NCBI GenBank assembly: GCA_949152475.1
Contig: OX424559.1
Coordinates: 13,919,809 to 13,983,808, forward strand
Length of the DNA stretch: 64,000 bases
Reading direction: 5' to 3'
Source: Terebella lapidaria
Taxonomy: Eukaryota > Annelida > Polychaeta > Terebellida > Terebellidae
In this document: in pieces, positions 42,404 to 52,200 of the stretch
How positions within the stretch are numbered: position 1 is the first letter of the stretch
Layout of the letters: each line of letters begins with the position of its first letter
Position numbers and translations under genes: made by a program
Notes under the pieces: model-generated
Told to the model about the DNA's origin: nothing
Seen by the model: only the letters and a program-made list of their open reading frames with translations
Database searches by the model: none

Positions 42404-45058
42404 TTACTCCTTCCTGCCTCGCTTGCCAGTAGGAGGGGGTGGTGGTGCCGGCGACGCCTGTCGCATTAGTTGTTGTTGCTCCTCTGGTGGCAGACGGGGC
42501 AAAATCGACACAATAGTGGCGAGCAGGTCGCCCGGGATAGTGGTACCCGAGTCGCTCTGTGTCGCGGCCGTATCCGTCGAGGTCGAAACTGGGGCCGACT
42601 GTTCCAGGTGTGTCTCCCGGGCACGTAACTGTTCATTTTCCTGCCGCAAATCCTCCTTTTCGTCTTCAAGCCGATGTAACTGCCGACGTAAGTGGTCGGT
42701 CTCTTCCTCGAGCCGATCAGGGAAGGTCGGGAGATGCCGTTCGTGGAGGACTCCCATCCCGAATCCCACAGAGAGGCCGTTATATTCGGCCTGCCGAATA
42801 TGTTGGTCCATGGCTTCTAGATAGAAGCGCCGGATCTCCCGAAAGTGTTGGTTCGCCATGTCGTCGGCGCGTGCCAGGTATAAGGTCGGAAGATGCTCGC
42901 TCTTCCGGGCCGGCAAGATCAACGGGTCAGCGTTGTGGGCCGCCTGGGCGATATGAGACTCCCAGTGTTCCTCGTGGACACGGGGAAGATTCGGAAGCTG
43001 GTTCGCTTCCCGACTCCTGAGGGGGTTGGCCAGATCCGGGTTCTGCCCTGGCAGGGCCTGTAGGCCGGGAATCATCCGAGTCGATAACCGAGTCCCGTGC
43101 TGCTGCACGAATTGGATATCAGCCGAAAACTCTCCTGAGCCGTGAAACGGCAGCCGTTCATCCAAGTCTCTGTGGAGAGATTCCAGAGACTCAGGCTCGT
43201 CGTATTGTAGTCGCGGCCGATCAGCGGTCGAATCCTTAGTGACGACCGTCTGTATGATCTCCATGCTGCCGTCCAGATATGGAGGTTCGTCCGTCTGAAG
43301 AACCGTTCGCCTGGACGGAAGGGGCGAATCCTCGCGGTTGCTGACCAAGGCCGAAATCGATTCATGGTGGGCTTCCTCCGCAGCCGGCTGTAGAGGTGGA
43401 GGAGAGTCCCGCGACTGGGCCGTAACTTCCTTCCGGTCGGTCTCCTGACCTGTCGGAGGCGGTGCCGACAAAGGAGGAAATTCCTCCGGTGGGGGAACCA
43501 ATCCTTCCCTCACACGATAATCCGTGACGTTTGTCGCCGTAGGCCGCTCTACCACAAGTTTCCGTGGGATAATGTCCGATGGCCGAGTTTGCACCTGGGC
43601 CGTCACAGGAGTGGACTGAGCCGATGGCTCCGAAACCACGGAGCTGGGAGGCTTGAGTGCGTCCGTCTGGTAGGCGACTGGCCGAGTGAAGAATATTGTG
43701 CTAGGCCGACGTATGGTCACCCAGCGATTCATCGCCATGATGTCATTAATCATCCGAGCTAGGCGATCCTCCTCCGCTCGGGTTGAAGGCCGAAGGTACT
43801 CAAGGCGTCGGAGCACTTGATGAATTTCCGGGGCCGAATTCGGGGGGTACTGGTCGAACAGTGGAGGCGCCATGTGCCAAATCCCGAAAGTAAGCACTCT
43901 GTTGACATCCCGTCGGAAGATTGGGATATCGGCCGGAACACGGGGAGGCCGGTAATTTGGACTGGGCTGCATATCTACGCGGCAGCGTAGCGCGAACCGT
44001 TGCAGCATAGGGCCGGAAGCGTTGAGCTGTCCCCGCTCAAACAGCGGGAGAAGGCCGACGTTAGTCTGAGTTGCCTCACTCAGGTGCCGAATCATGTCTT
44101 CCGACGCCAGCGTGACGTAATTGTCTTTGGCCGGACAGACGAAAAATTGTAGAAGCGGAAAATGGTACGCCAAGACGTGGGCGTCCAAATCCGAGGCCGA
44201 ACGGAAAGGTCCACGTCGAGGTACCTATGGCCATATCCTCCCTTCCTCTCCATCCTCCTCCCCGATACAGAAGGGACATAGATACCGGCCGTCTTCCCTC
44301 CTTAGTGGCTCTAAGGTCGCCAAATTTCCCTCCGTAAGCCGTGAGGGTGCGCCGAAATTGTGTTCATGGCCGTAACCATCATGCCGGTTCCGAAGATGGA
44401 ACGGAACGTCATTCCAGTTAATCGGCCGAGCTCCATACGGGGTGATTGGGGCCGGAACTAGAGCCATGAGCTCCGATATCTGACGACGATAAGCTGAAGC
44501 ACGTGTCACAGGGCCGGAATTAGCACGTCGTGAACTTCGCGCCGACGAGTGAGGATTTCTGCCGGACGATGAACTCGCTGACGAAGCCGAAGACTGTGCC
44601 GGTGACGTGACGGCACGGGGCCGAACTACCGGCGTTGATGAGGCCGAAGATACTGGGGCAGGCTCGATTGGTGTTACCGCCTGCTGAGAGGGAGCTGACT
44701 TTGCCGAGCTGGCGGCTTCCGCCACAACAATTTCTCCACCTTCCTCTAACTGCCGAAAACGATCCGGGTCGTCCTCTGAGGTCGGACTCGGGGTGTGCCG
44801 GGAGCCGCGTTGCGCCAGTCTCGCCATGATTTTGTATCGTGGCTGTTTATTTGGGCCGGATGCCGTAACTGTTTGTTCCGAACTGGGTTCGGGGCCGATC
44901 GCGGACAACTCCTCGTCCGTCAGTACAATTGGGTTGTCCTCCTCATCACCACGCTCGACAACCTCAACTGTCAATTTGGTTCCGTCAAACTTGATGGAAC
45001 GAGGCCGACTATCGTTGGAGCCGTCATCGTCTTTATCATCGCCAGGCTTGTCAGCCAT
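42404..45058 (-). CDS. Gypsy-B accessory ORF: zinc-finger and coiled-coil protein (one TAG)
   Basis: A genuine ATG (45056-45058) opens MADKPGDDKDDDGSND. The same frame runs to 42404, 883 codons, with one in-frame TAG (44225-44227) after codon 277. Residues around the TAG form a C2H2-like finger: LCPFC before it and FRSASDLDAHVLAYH after it, giving C-x2-C, a long acidic loop, then F-x5-L-x2-H-x4-H (44162-44278). The middle is Pro/Ser-rich. A coiled coil (EEETDHLRRQLHRLEDEKED onward, about 42600-42740) lies near the C-terminus, which is PAPPPPPTGKRGRKE. No signal peptide or membrane helix was seen, so this is not an env-type glycoprotein. A candidate TATAAGT lies at 45109-45115. Function unknown; nucleic-acid binding and oligomerisation are inferred. 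Confidence 0.75.
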
Positions 45059-46482
45059 GACGGAAGCCGAAGTGTGAATGTCTCACTATATGTACTAGGC
45101 CGACTGTAACTTATAAGTCCCAATCTCTTCAGAGCCGACCTAGTAATCCAATCCGACACAGTGTTCTCACTTATCCCGAGCTATTAATTTCCTTCTTACA
45201 ATGTCCGTACTTATCGAATGAATAGTCCGTGATAATTTCCACAAATCTTCCTTTCGACACAAAAGAGCTCCTGCCACTTCGAAAGTTCAGGCGCAAATGA
45301 CCTACTTGCCGCTAAATTTCCACTGCCGTACACTGAGATGCTTATCAGTATCCCAATTCCACGAATCGGGCCGGGGGGCGCTCTCTGCCGATATACAAAA
45401 ACGTCTTTACGCTGTATCCCATTGTTCCTAGTGTATCTGCAACAAGGCGGGCCGTCGTCAGGGAATCGCTGGTACGATCTCTCTCTGACCGATCTGGGTC
45501 AGTCCATTACGACAGTAGGGGGGGTCCTCACACTGTCCATTTTTCCGAATGTCCGTCTGCCGTCCCCTGGATTACACGTTCCTATACATTGTCTATTTGT
45601 ACTAGTCGACTGTTCAAATTACTGGGCTCTTTTTGCCCGACGACTCACTATTGTCTTTATCAGGGGAGATTTCATGTGGGTGCTGTAAACAGCTTAAATG
45701 TTTATCTGCGCTCGTGCGAACCTTGTGAACTGATTCTTTGATCGTTCCTTTTCTTCATAAGTTAGCGCACAATAAACTAACGGCCGAATTGCTGTTTCAC
45801 AGACGACACACAGTTATTAAAGGCTGAGACATTAATGTCAATCACTCACAGGGGCGGACTTCGTTCCATTCATTATCAGCCAGTTCACAAGACAACGGGG
45901 CCGCTAATATTGTCGGGGGTCGAAATTGCAATGATCAGGGTCGGTCACACCGTGGCGCTTTGAATATTTTTGGGTGATGAATTTGATGACAGGCCGCATC
46001 TTGGTATGATAGCTTTTCCGTGACTGGTTCCCGTACCACTGGGCCGTTCCTCCGAATACTACATGGAGTGGGTAGAGGCTCGGTCGACGCATACCCCGGA
46101 ACGAATCACACTACCACCTCTTCGACAACTAGGTGGCCTTACTCACGGTGTGACATGAATTATTATCCTCTTCGGCTGGCACATGGATTGAATCTGACAT
46201 GATAATCTTAGTTAGTGCGTAACACACGCGGAACAATAGCATACGTTATACGGGGTCGAAACACATATCATAATGCAATCAATTTTTCACCAGCATCGTA
46301 ATTATGAAATCATATCAAGTGTATATATATCGAATTCGCCTCACTGACATCTTGTACATATTAAATGCATATATATTGTTATTGTAATATATTATAATAT
46401 TATAAGGAATGACATGATATCATAGTTCATTAGACATGCATAATTCATCATCAATGGCATCAATCAGATAACAAGGCCGGGG
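45059..46482 (-). other. Gypsy-B spacer between pol and accessory ORF
   Basis: About 1.4 kb with no protein-like frame on either strand. TATAAG on the minus strand at 45110-45115, about 55 nt upstream of the accessory ATG, is a possible core promoter. The CCAAT/CRE/E-box set seen in Gypsy-A is not evident. AT-rich at 46260-46450. Confidence 0.5.
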
Positions 46483-46722
46483 TTATCTGTAGCGGGCCGG
46501 TCTGCGTGCATTGCGTTTGGGTCGACTTGGTCGTGCAGGCGGGGGCGTAGCCTCGCTTGTCTCGGGGTCGGATGATATCACAGGCTTTTGCCTGCGTGTC
46601 TTGCGTGCCGGTTTTGGTGTGTCGGAACTTGATCTGCGTGATCTTTTCCGTTGCCGATGACGGCTTGAGCCGGATGAAGTTGGAGATCGCGATTTACGAT
46701 CTTGGGCCCCTGTAGAGTCAGA
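46483..46722 (-). CDS. In-frame RS-rich extension after the pol stop
   Basis: After the pol TAG (46723-46725) the same frame stays open for 79 residues: RKSRSPTSSGSSRHRQRKRS and then PKPARKTRRQKP, ending at TAA 46483-46485. Either a premature stop cuts off the integrase tail or the tail is made by readthrough. The RS composition recalls accessory ORF 2b of Gypsy-A. Confidence 0.5.
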   Translation of the reverse strand, partial: SDSTGAQDRKSRSPTSSGSSRHRQRKRSRRSSSDTPKPARKTRRQKPVISSDPETSEATPPPARPSRPKRNARRPARYR

Positions 46723-49700
46723 CTAAGCTGTTTGGTCTGTATCTGTATGCCGATCTTGTACTGTGACCTCCCAGGGGTAGTAGAACTCCTTGAGGAGCCC
46801 CAGGGGGTCGGACGATTGCTCTGAGCCGGATTTGCTTGACGACGTTGAAGGTCGTACAGGGTCGGAATAGATGTGAGCCGCTTGGTTGTCACCTTCGTAC
46901 GGCTTGAGTACGTCCAGATGAACAACACGAGTGTTCCGAGGGTTGGAAACCAAGGCGATTCGGTAATCTACCTCGGTCACACGGTCGACGATCCTCCAGG
47001 GACCAGTCCAAGGCCGAGCGAACTTATTATTCTGCGTGAGGGGCAGATAATAATATCGGACCAGTTCTCCTGGTTGGAACTGGGGTCGAGGCTTGGCGTG
47101 GGCGTCATAACCCATCTTCTGCCGAATTGCCGCTTTCTCAAGATGGTCTCGAGCGAATCCGTGGGCCGTCCTGATCGCTTGCCGCAAGTACTCCACATAC
47201 TCTGGGCCGCACGGGGGTAGAGGCTCAGGGTCGTAGGTCGGAAACATGAGGTCGACTGGCAAGTTACACTCGTGTCCATACACCATCAGATGCGGGGTGC
47301 ATCCCGTGGACGAGTGTACTGAGGTTCGATAGGCCATTAACACATATGGCAGGTGCACGTCCCAGTCGTTCGCACGATCGCTGACGAATGCACTCAGCAT
47401 GTTGAGCAATGTCCTGTTGAATCGCTCAACTTGGCCGTCGCTCTGAGGTCGATATGGGGCCGTGCGGATCTTCTTAGCGCCCAGAAGACGCACGACATGC
47501 CGAAATAGAGCCGACTCGAACTCGGTGCCCTGGTCGCTATGGATTGCCTTGGGGACGCCATGATAAACTATCCATCTGTTTACCAGGATGTCGGCAACAT
47601 TTTTGGCGGTATGTCGCCGCAGCGGGAAGGCGTCTGTATATTTTGTGAAATAGTCCGACACAACAAGGATATACTGATAGCCTCTTCCCGTGACTTTGTG
47701 GGTGTCGAGAATGTCCATCGCGATCCGGTCGAAAGGCGCTCCTGTCGGCAACTGTGTCAGAGGCGATCGTTTTGGGGCCGGTTTTCCTTTGCGGGTGACA
47801 CATTGCGAGCAGCGGGCACACCAGCGGGCGACATCCAGTGCCAGGCCGGGCCAGTAGAATCGGCGCCTGACTCTCTCGATGGTTCGCTGAATGCCGAGAT
47901 GTCCGACAATCTTCAGGTCGTGAAGTTGGTGCAAAACCTGCGTTCTGAGTGCTACGGGGAGCACGGTTTGCACCACAGGCCGTCCAGCGGGGTCGGGTTT
48001 TACATGCCGAACTAGTACCCCGTCTTGTAGCGCCAGGAGGCTCCATCTGGAAACAAGTGTTTTTACCTCCTCCCCATGGCGCGCTACCTCCTTAGAGTCT
48101 GGTTTAGTGCCGATCATCATCCACTGTCGCACTTTTCCGACGCTCGGGTCGGCTTGCTGTGCCGCGACAATGTCCTGAGTCGAATAGTCCGAAAGCCACT
48201 TTTGCCCATCAAGTGTGGCGTCCAAAGCACGGACTCGAACAACTTGGCGTGCCGAAACTAGTTGGGGCAAGACCGGTGATGTTATGGAATCACTGTCCAG
48301 GAGGTCTGCCCTTGTCTTGGCCGGGACAACAGTGATCCGACGAACTGGAAGCTCTCCGGAACTTGTCTCTGGGTCGGTTGGAGGTGTAACGAGTCGTCCG
48401 GGACAGTCTTGGTGTTTGCAACTGTGACACCGTGACAAGCCGTCTGCGTTGCCGTGAAGTTTGCCGGGCCGATGCTCTATCTTGAAGTCGTATTGCTGCA
48501 ACTTAGCGAGCCACCTGGCGAGCATGCCGTCCGCGTCGCTGTAGTTCTTGAGCCACCTCAAGGAGCTGTGGTCGGTCCGGAGGAGGAACTTCCTACCCCA
48601 AAGATAATGCCGATAATGTTGAACCATTTCTACCACTGCCAGCAGTTCTCGGTACGTGGTACAATAGTTCCGTTGGGTCCGGGATAGGGTTTTGCTGGCA
48701 AACCCGATGGGGATTTCTTTCCCGTTGACCCTCTGTGAGAGTGCGCCTCCCACAGCGTAGCCGCTAGCGTCTGTGTCGAGGATGAAGTAATCATCCGGAC
48801 TCTGGGTCGGATGCGCGAGCTTAGGCGCCTGGATGAGAGCGTCGCGGAGCCGCCGAAAAGCGCGTCGCTGAGCCGGTCCCCAAGTGAAATGACATTCACC
48901 TCGGGTGAGTGCTACGAGAGGTTCGGCGATCTCAGCATAGTCCTTGATGAATCGCCTGTGGTAATTGGCGAAACCAAGGAAAGATCTGACATCGGAGATC
49001 TCGCACGGGGTCGGCCATTCTCTGATGGCTTTAACCTTGTTGGGGTCGACACGAATTCCTTGGCCGCTCACTATAAACCCCAAGTACAGAATTTCCCTCT
49101 GGAACAGTTCGCACTTCTTGGGTTGAAGCTTCAGGCCCGCCGATCTAATCCGATCCAGGACCGCCTCCAGATTTGCGAGTGCCTGGTCGAACGTTCTGCC
49201 GTAAGCGATGACGTCATCCAGGTAACACATACACCGTGTCCACAAGTATCCACGGAGTATGGTTTCCATTAGCCGTTCAAATGTTGCCGGTGCATTGCTG
49301 AGGCCGAATGGCATAACCTTAAACTGGTATAGTCCTTTCCTTGTCGCAAAGGCAGTTTTCGGTCTGTCTGTAGGGTCGACTTCGACTTGCCAGTAGCCGG
49401 AAGCCAAGTCCAAGGCCGAAAAGTATGTAGCGCCCGCCAGGGCGTCATGAGTGTCCTGAATGTTGGGCAACGGATATGAATCCTTGCGGGTGACGTCATT
49501 CAGGAGCCGATAATCGACGCAAAATCTTACTTGGCCGTTCTTTTTACGCACGAGCACCACCTGTGCGCTCCAGGGCGAATCTGACGGCTCAATGCACCCC
49601 AAGCGAAGCATCTTGTCGACCTCCTCATCTATGATGCTCTGTTGCGCCTGAGGGACGCGTCGTTGACGTTGCCGAATCGGGGCCGAATTGCCGGTGTCGA

Positions 49701-51077
49701 TCTTGTGTTGGACGACTTGGGTCCGTCCCAACTGTCCATCCGGGTGCATGAAGGTGTCCTGATATTGATGGATCAGGTTAGCGCAACGCCGGTGTTGTTC
49801 TGGCGCTAGTCCGGCGCGATCCACCATCTCTTGTAGATGTGGCGGCAGGTCGCGGTAGTGACTGGTGTCGGCCGTGGACAGGTCGGGCTCCTCTCCGGGT
49901 CTTGGTAGAGCTCCGACAACACTCTCGATCGGACTGGCTATGGCGACAGGGTCGGATCGAGTAAGTGTAATACCGGTATCTGCCGTATTGACTACAGACA
50001 CCTTTACACATTGCCGGTCCAAGGTCGTTAATGTTCTTCCCATGAGGAGGTCGGTGTCCTCGGGAAAGGCCGTCAGTGGTTGGATCATCCGTGGATGTTG
50101 CCGAACTCGAACTCTGGAGGTCGGAATTAACTCTATGATCGCCTCGCTACGTGCGGGGACGGTGACGGCTCGGCGCACAGCCATTCTAACAACATTGGCT
50201 TCAATGTCCTTGTGCGCAAACAGGATTTCTTTGAGTACCTGTATTGTTCCTTCGCCGTAATTCACTACAGCGTGAGCTTGCCGGAAAAAGTTCATGCCGA
50301 GTATCATGGCATCGTGGATGTCAGCTACACAAAATGTCACAATCATATGGTTGGTCCCGACCTGAATTGGGAGGTCGATCAGTCCATTGATTGGGCTTGA
50401 CTGTCCGTTGACGTCACGAATCGTGGCCGAAGTATGCTGTAACTGTCGTTGATCGGCGGGGACGTGTCGGAGCTGATCGCGTCGGAGCAAAGAGATTTGC
50501 GCTCCGGAGTCGAGCACAGCTTGCATTGTCTTATCCCCGACGCGTACCGATAACTTCCAGCACTCATGTGCCGCTCTCGAATTGTCTATGACGGCCGGAA
50601 CTGCGGGGTCGTCTGGCGGTGGCTTGAAGAGTGTGTGCAACGGCGGCAATTTGGATTCCGGTCCGAATGGGAACGCGTAGAACCCTCCGTCATCGGAGAT
50701 CCACTCCACCTCGGACATACTATCTGTTCCGGTGCCGTTGGCGGTCGGGGGCGACACCCCTTCAGGACGACGATTTTCCCGTGGAGGCCGTTGTGAAAGT
50801 GGCGCGGACACCCCTTCATGAGGGAGAGCCGGCTTTGGGGTCGGAGCTCGACACTTGGTACACACCCCTTCAAGGAGCTGAGGTGTGGGCTGGGCCGGCT
50901 GTGGGGTCGTAACTGTTGATACTGTTGGTTTGGTAGTTACGACAACCGCAGGTGTAGAGCATGTAACATTGTTCTGTTGCCCGGAAGGTCCTTGCTCCGC
51001 AGCACCTTCCACTACTGGTTTAACGACTGAGCCGTTGGCTCTGTCGGGGCCGACTTGGTTTGGTTGCCGATTTGGTT
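46723..51077 (-). CDS. pol: Gypsy-B pol: protease, RT, RNase H, integrase
   Basis: Open from a TAA at about 51078. The first listed codon at 51012 is GTG, so entry is probably by frameshift from gag. Domains: protease VLDSGAQISLL (about 50500), RT with FCVDYRLLNDVTRKDSYPLP, FSALDLASGYWQ, MPFGLSNAPATFERLM and active site YLDDVIAYG (about 49215), RNase H FILDTDASGYAVGGALSQ and TDHSSLRWL, integrase zinc domain (HLGIQRTIERVRRRFYWPG, CARCSQC), DDE core (Asp in RIAMDIL, Asp in HSDQGTEFES, Glu in QVERFNR) and GPY/F tail (WTGPWRIVDRV, VVHLDVLKPYEG). About 1,430 residues, no internal stop, all catalytic residues present. It should be capable of activity if expressed. Confidence 0.95.
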
Positions 51078-51302
51078 AGGTACTGACAATACTTGATCTG
51101 TCCTTCGGTCAGTACCAGCACCTTTAGGTCGAAAAGTTAGTGGCTTCATGCCATTGCGCACTAACACGTCTTTAAGCCGAAAACATCGCATCCAGCGATG
51201 GCCGGGCTTCTTACAGAAAAAGCACATGGCTGGTCGTCCGGGCTGTGGAGGCCGATCACCTTTAGTCGGGGCCGTAGTTCGTAAGACGGAATAGATAGCT
51301 AT
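51012..51302 (-). CDS. Gypsy-B nucleocapsid zinc knuckle
   Basis: Same frame as gag but after its TGA (51303-51305). Contains CFFCKKPGHRWMRC, a C-x2-C-x4-H-x4-C knuckle, and ends at TAG 51012-51014 overlapping the start of the pol frame. It would be joined to Gag by readthrough of the TGA or before a recent CGA-to-TGA type mutation. Confidence 0.75.
   Translation of the reverse strand: MAIYSVLRTTAPTKGDRPPQPGRPAMCFFCKKPGHRWMRCFRLKDVLVRNGMKPLTFRPKGAGTDRRTDQVLSVPNQIGNQTKSAPTEPTAQSLNQ
51018..51024 (-). promoter_or_regulatory. Candidate -1 frameshift site GTTAAAC
   Basis: On the minus strand the gag-side frame reads G TTA AAC CAG TAG, and the pol frame is the -1 frame, open across this point. 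GUUAAAC is the slippery heptamer known from arterivirus replicase frameshifting. The stop two codons later and the frame relation fit programmed -1 frameshifting. Confidence 0.65.
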
Positions 51303-52200
51303 TCAGAGTCCATTCTCGTCGCTGAGGACGCTCTGGAAAGCTTCCACCACCCATTCGCGTGAACAGGCCGGCACGGAATGTTCTTCACACCCTTGAAGGC
51401 CGGTCGTGTCACTGTCGGCAGGGTCGTAGTAAGCCGCAACTTGTTCAAGGGTTGGTGCTTCCCCCTGATTGATCTGCCCCATGGCACAGGACAGTTCTTG
51501 GTCGACACAATCATCATCCGGGTATCCGCTCACGGAGATGTCGGCACGTCGTGTGCCCCTCTGACGATCTCTGTTTGTCCGTTGCTGACGACTTTCAGCT
51601 TTGAGGACGGCCGTCAGTGCTTCACCGTAACTATGGAAAGTGAACACGCACAGTTTGTCGGCAATGTGGTCGGGTTGGCCATTGACGAACTGGGAGATTA
51701 CTGTTCGTTGCCGGGACTCTGGCGTGACATCGTCAAACACTTGCTCAGCCAGAGCTTGAAGCCGCTCCAAGTAATGTTCCACATTCTCCTTCCGTTCTCT
51801 TTTTAGAAACGGAAAATCGTCCCGTTTGGACTGCCGACGAGGTGCGGGTTCCCAGCCCTCCAAGAGCTGACAACGAAACTCCTCCCAGGGAGTCTCGACC
51901 GGAATGTTCAGAGCTAACGCTTCGGCGCGGCCGCGCAGCGTACTCCGGAAGGTCGTTGTTTTGTTGAGGTCGGAATATGTGAAGGCCGCAGTGAATTGCT
52001 CGAAGCTCCGTATGTACTGTGTGAGATTGCCCTCTTTGAAGGTCGCACGCCATTGAGCCGTTTTAGCCATTGCTAACGGTTGGGGCTCAGACGTGAGTCT
52101 CTGGGGCATGGGCGTGTCGACGCTCACAGTCGGCGTTGTTGTGACGGGAGCAGTCGTTGGCGTGACAGCCGGAGCAGTTGAAGTCGTAACAATCGGAGCT
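51303..52200 (-). pseudogene. gag: Gypsy-B gag, 3' part
   Basis: Continues gag beyond the LINE insertion: KTAQWRATFKEGNLTQYIRS, FRSTLRGRAEALALNIPVET, PWEEFRCQLLEGWEP and ENVEHYLERLQALAEQVF, the capsid block of Gypsy Gag. The frame matches the 5' part exactly when the inserted 2,662 bp (LINE plus one target copy) are discounted. The N-terminal part is separated by the LINE, so normal Gag cannot be made. Confidence 0.88.

Noticed and set aside
42423..43020. Plus-strand open frames of 133 and 153 codons
   Set aside because: They are antisense shadows of the accessory ORF of Gypsy-B, low-complexity and without motifs.
42404..45058. Envelope gene for Gypsy-B
   Set aside because: Position fits, but there is no signal peptide, membrane segment or glycoprotein-like Cys pattern.
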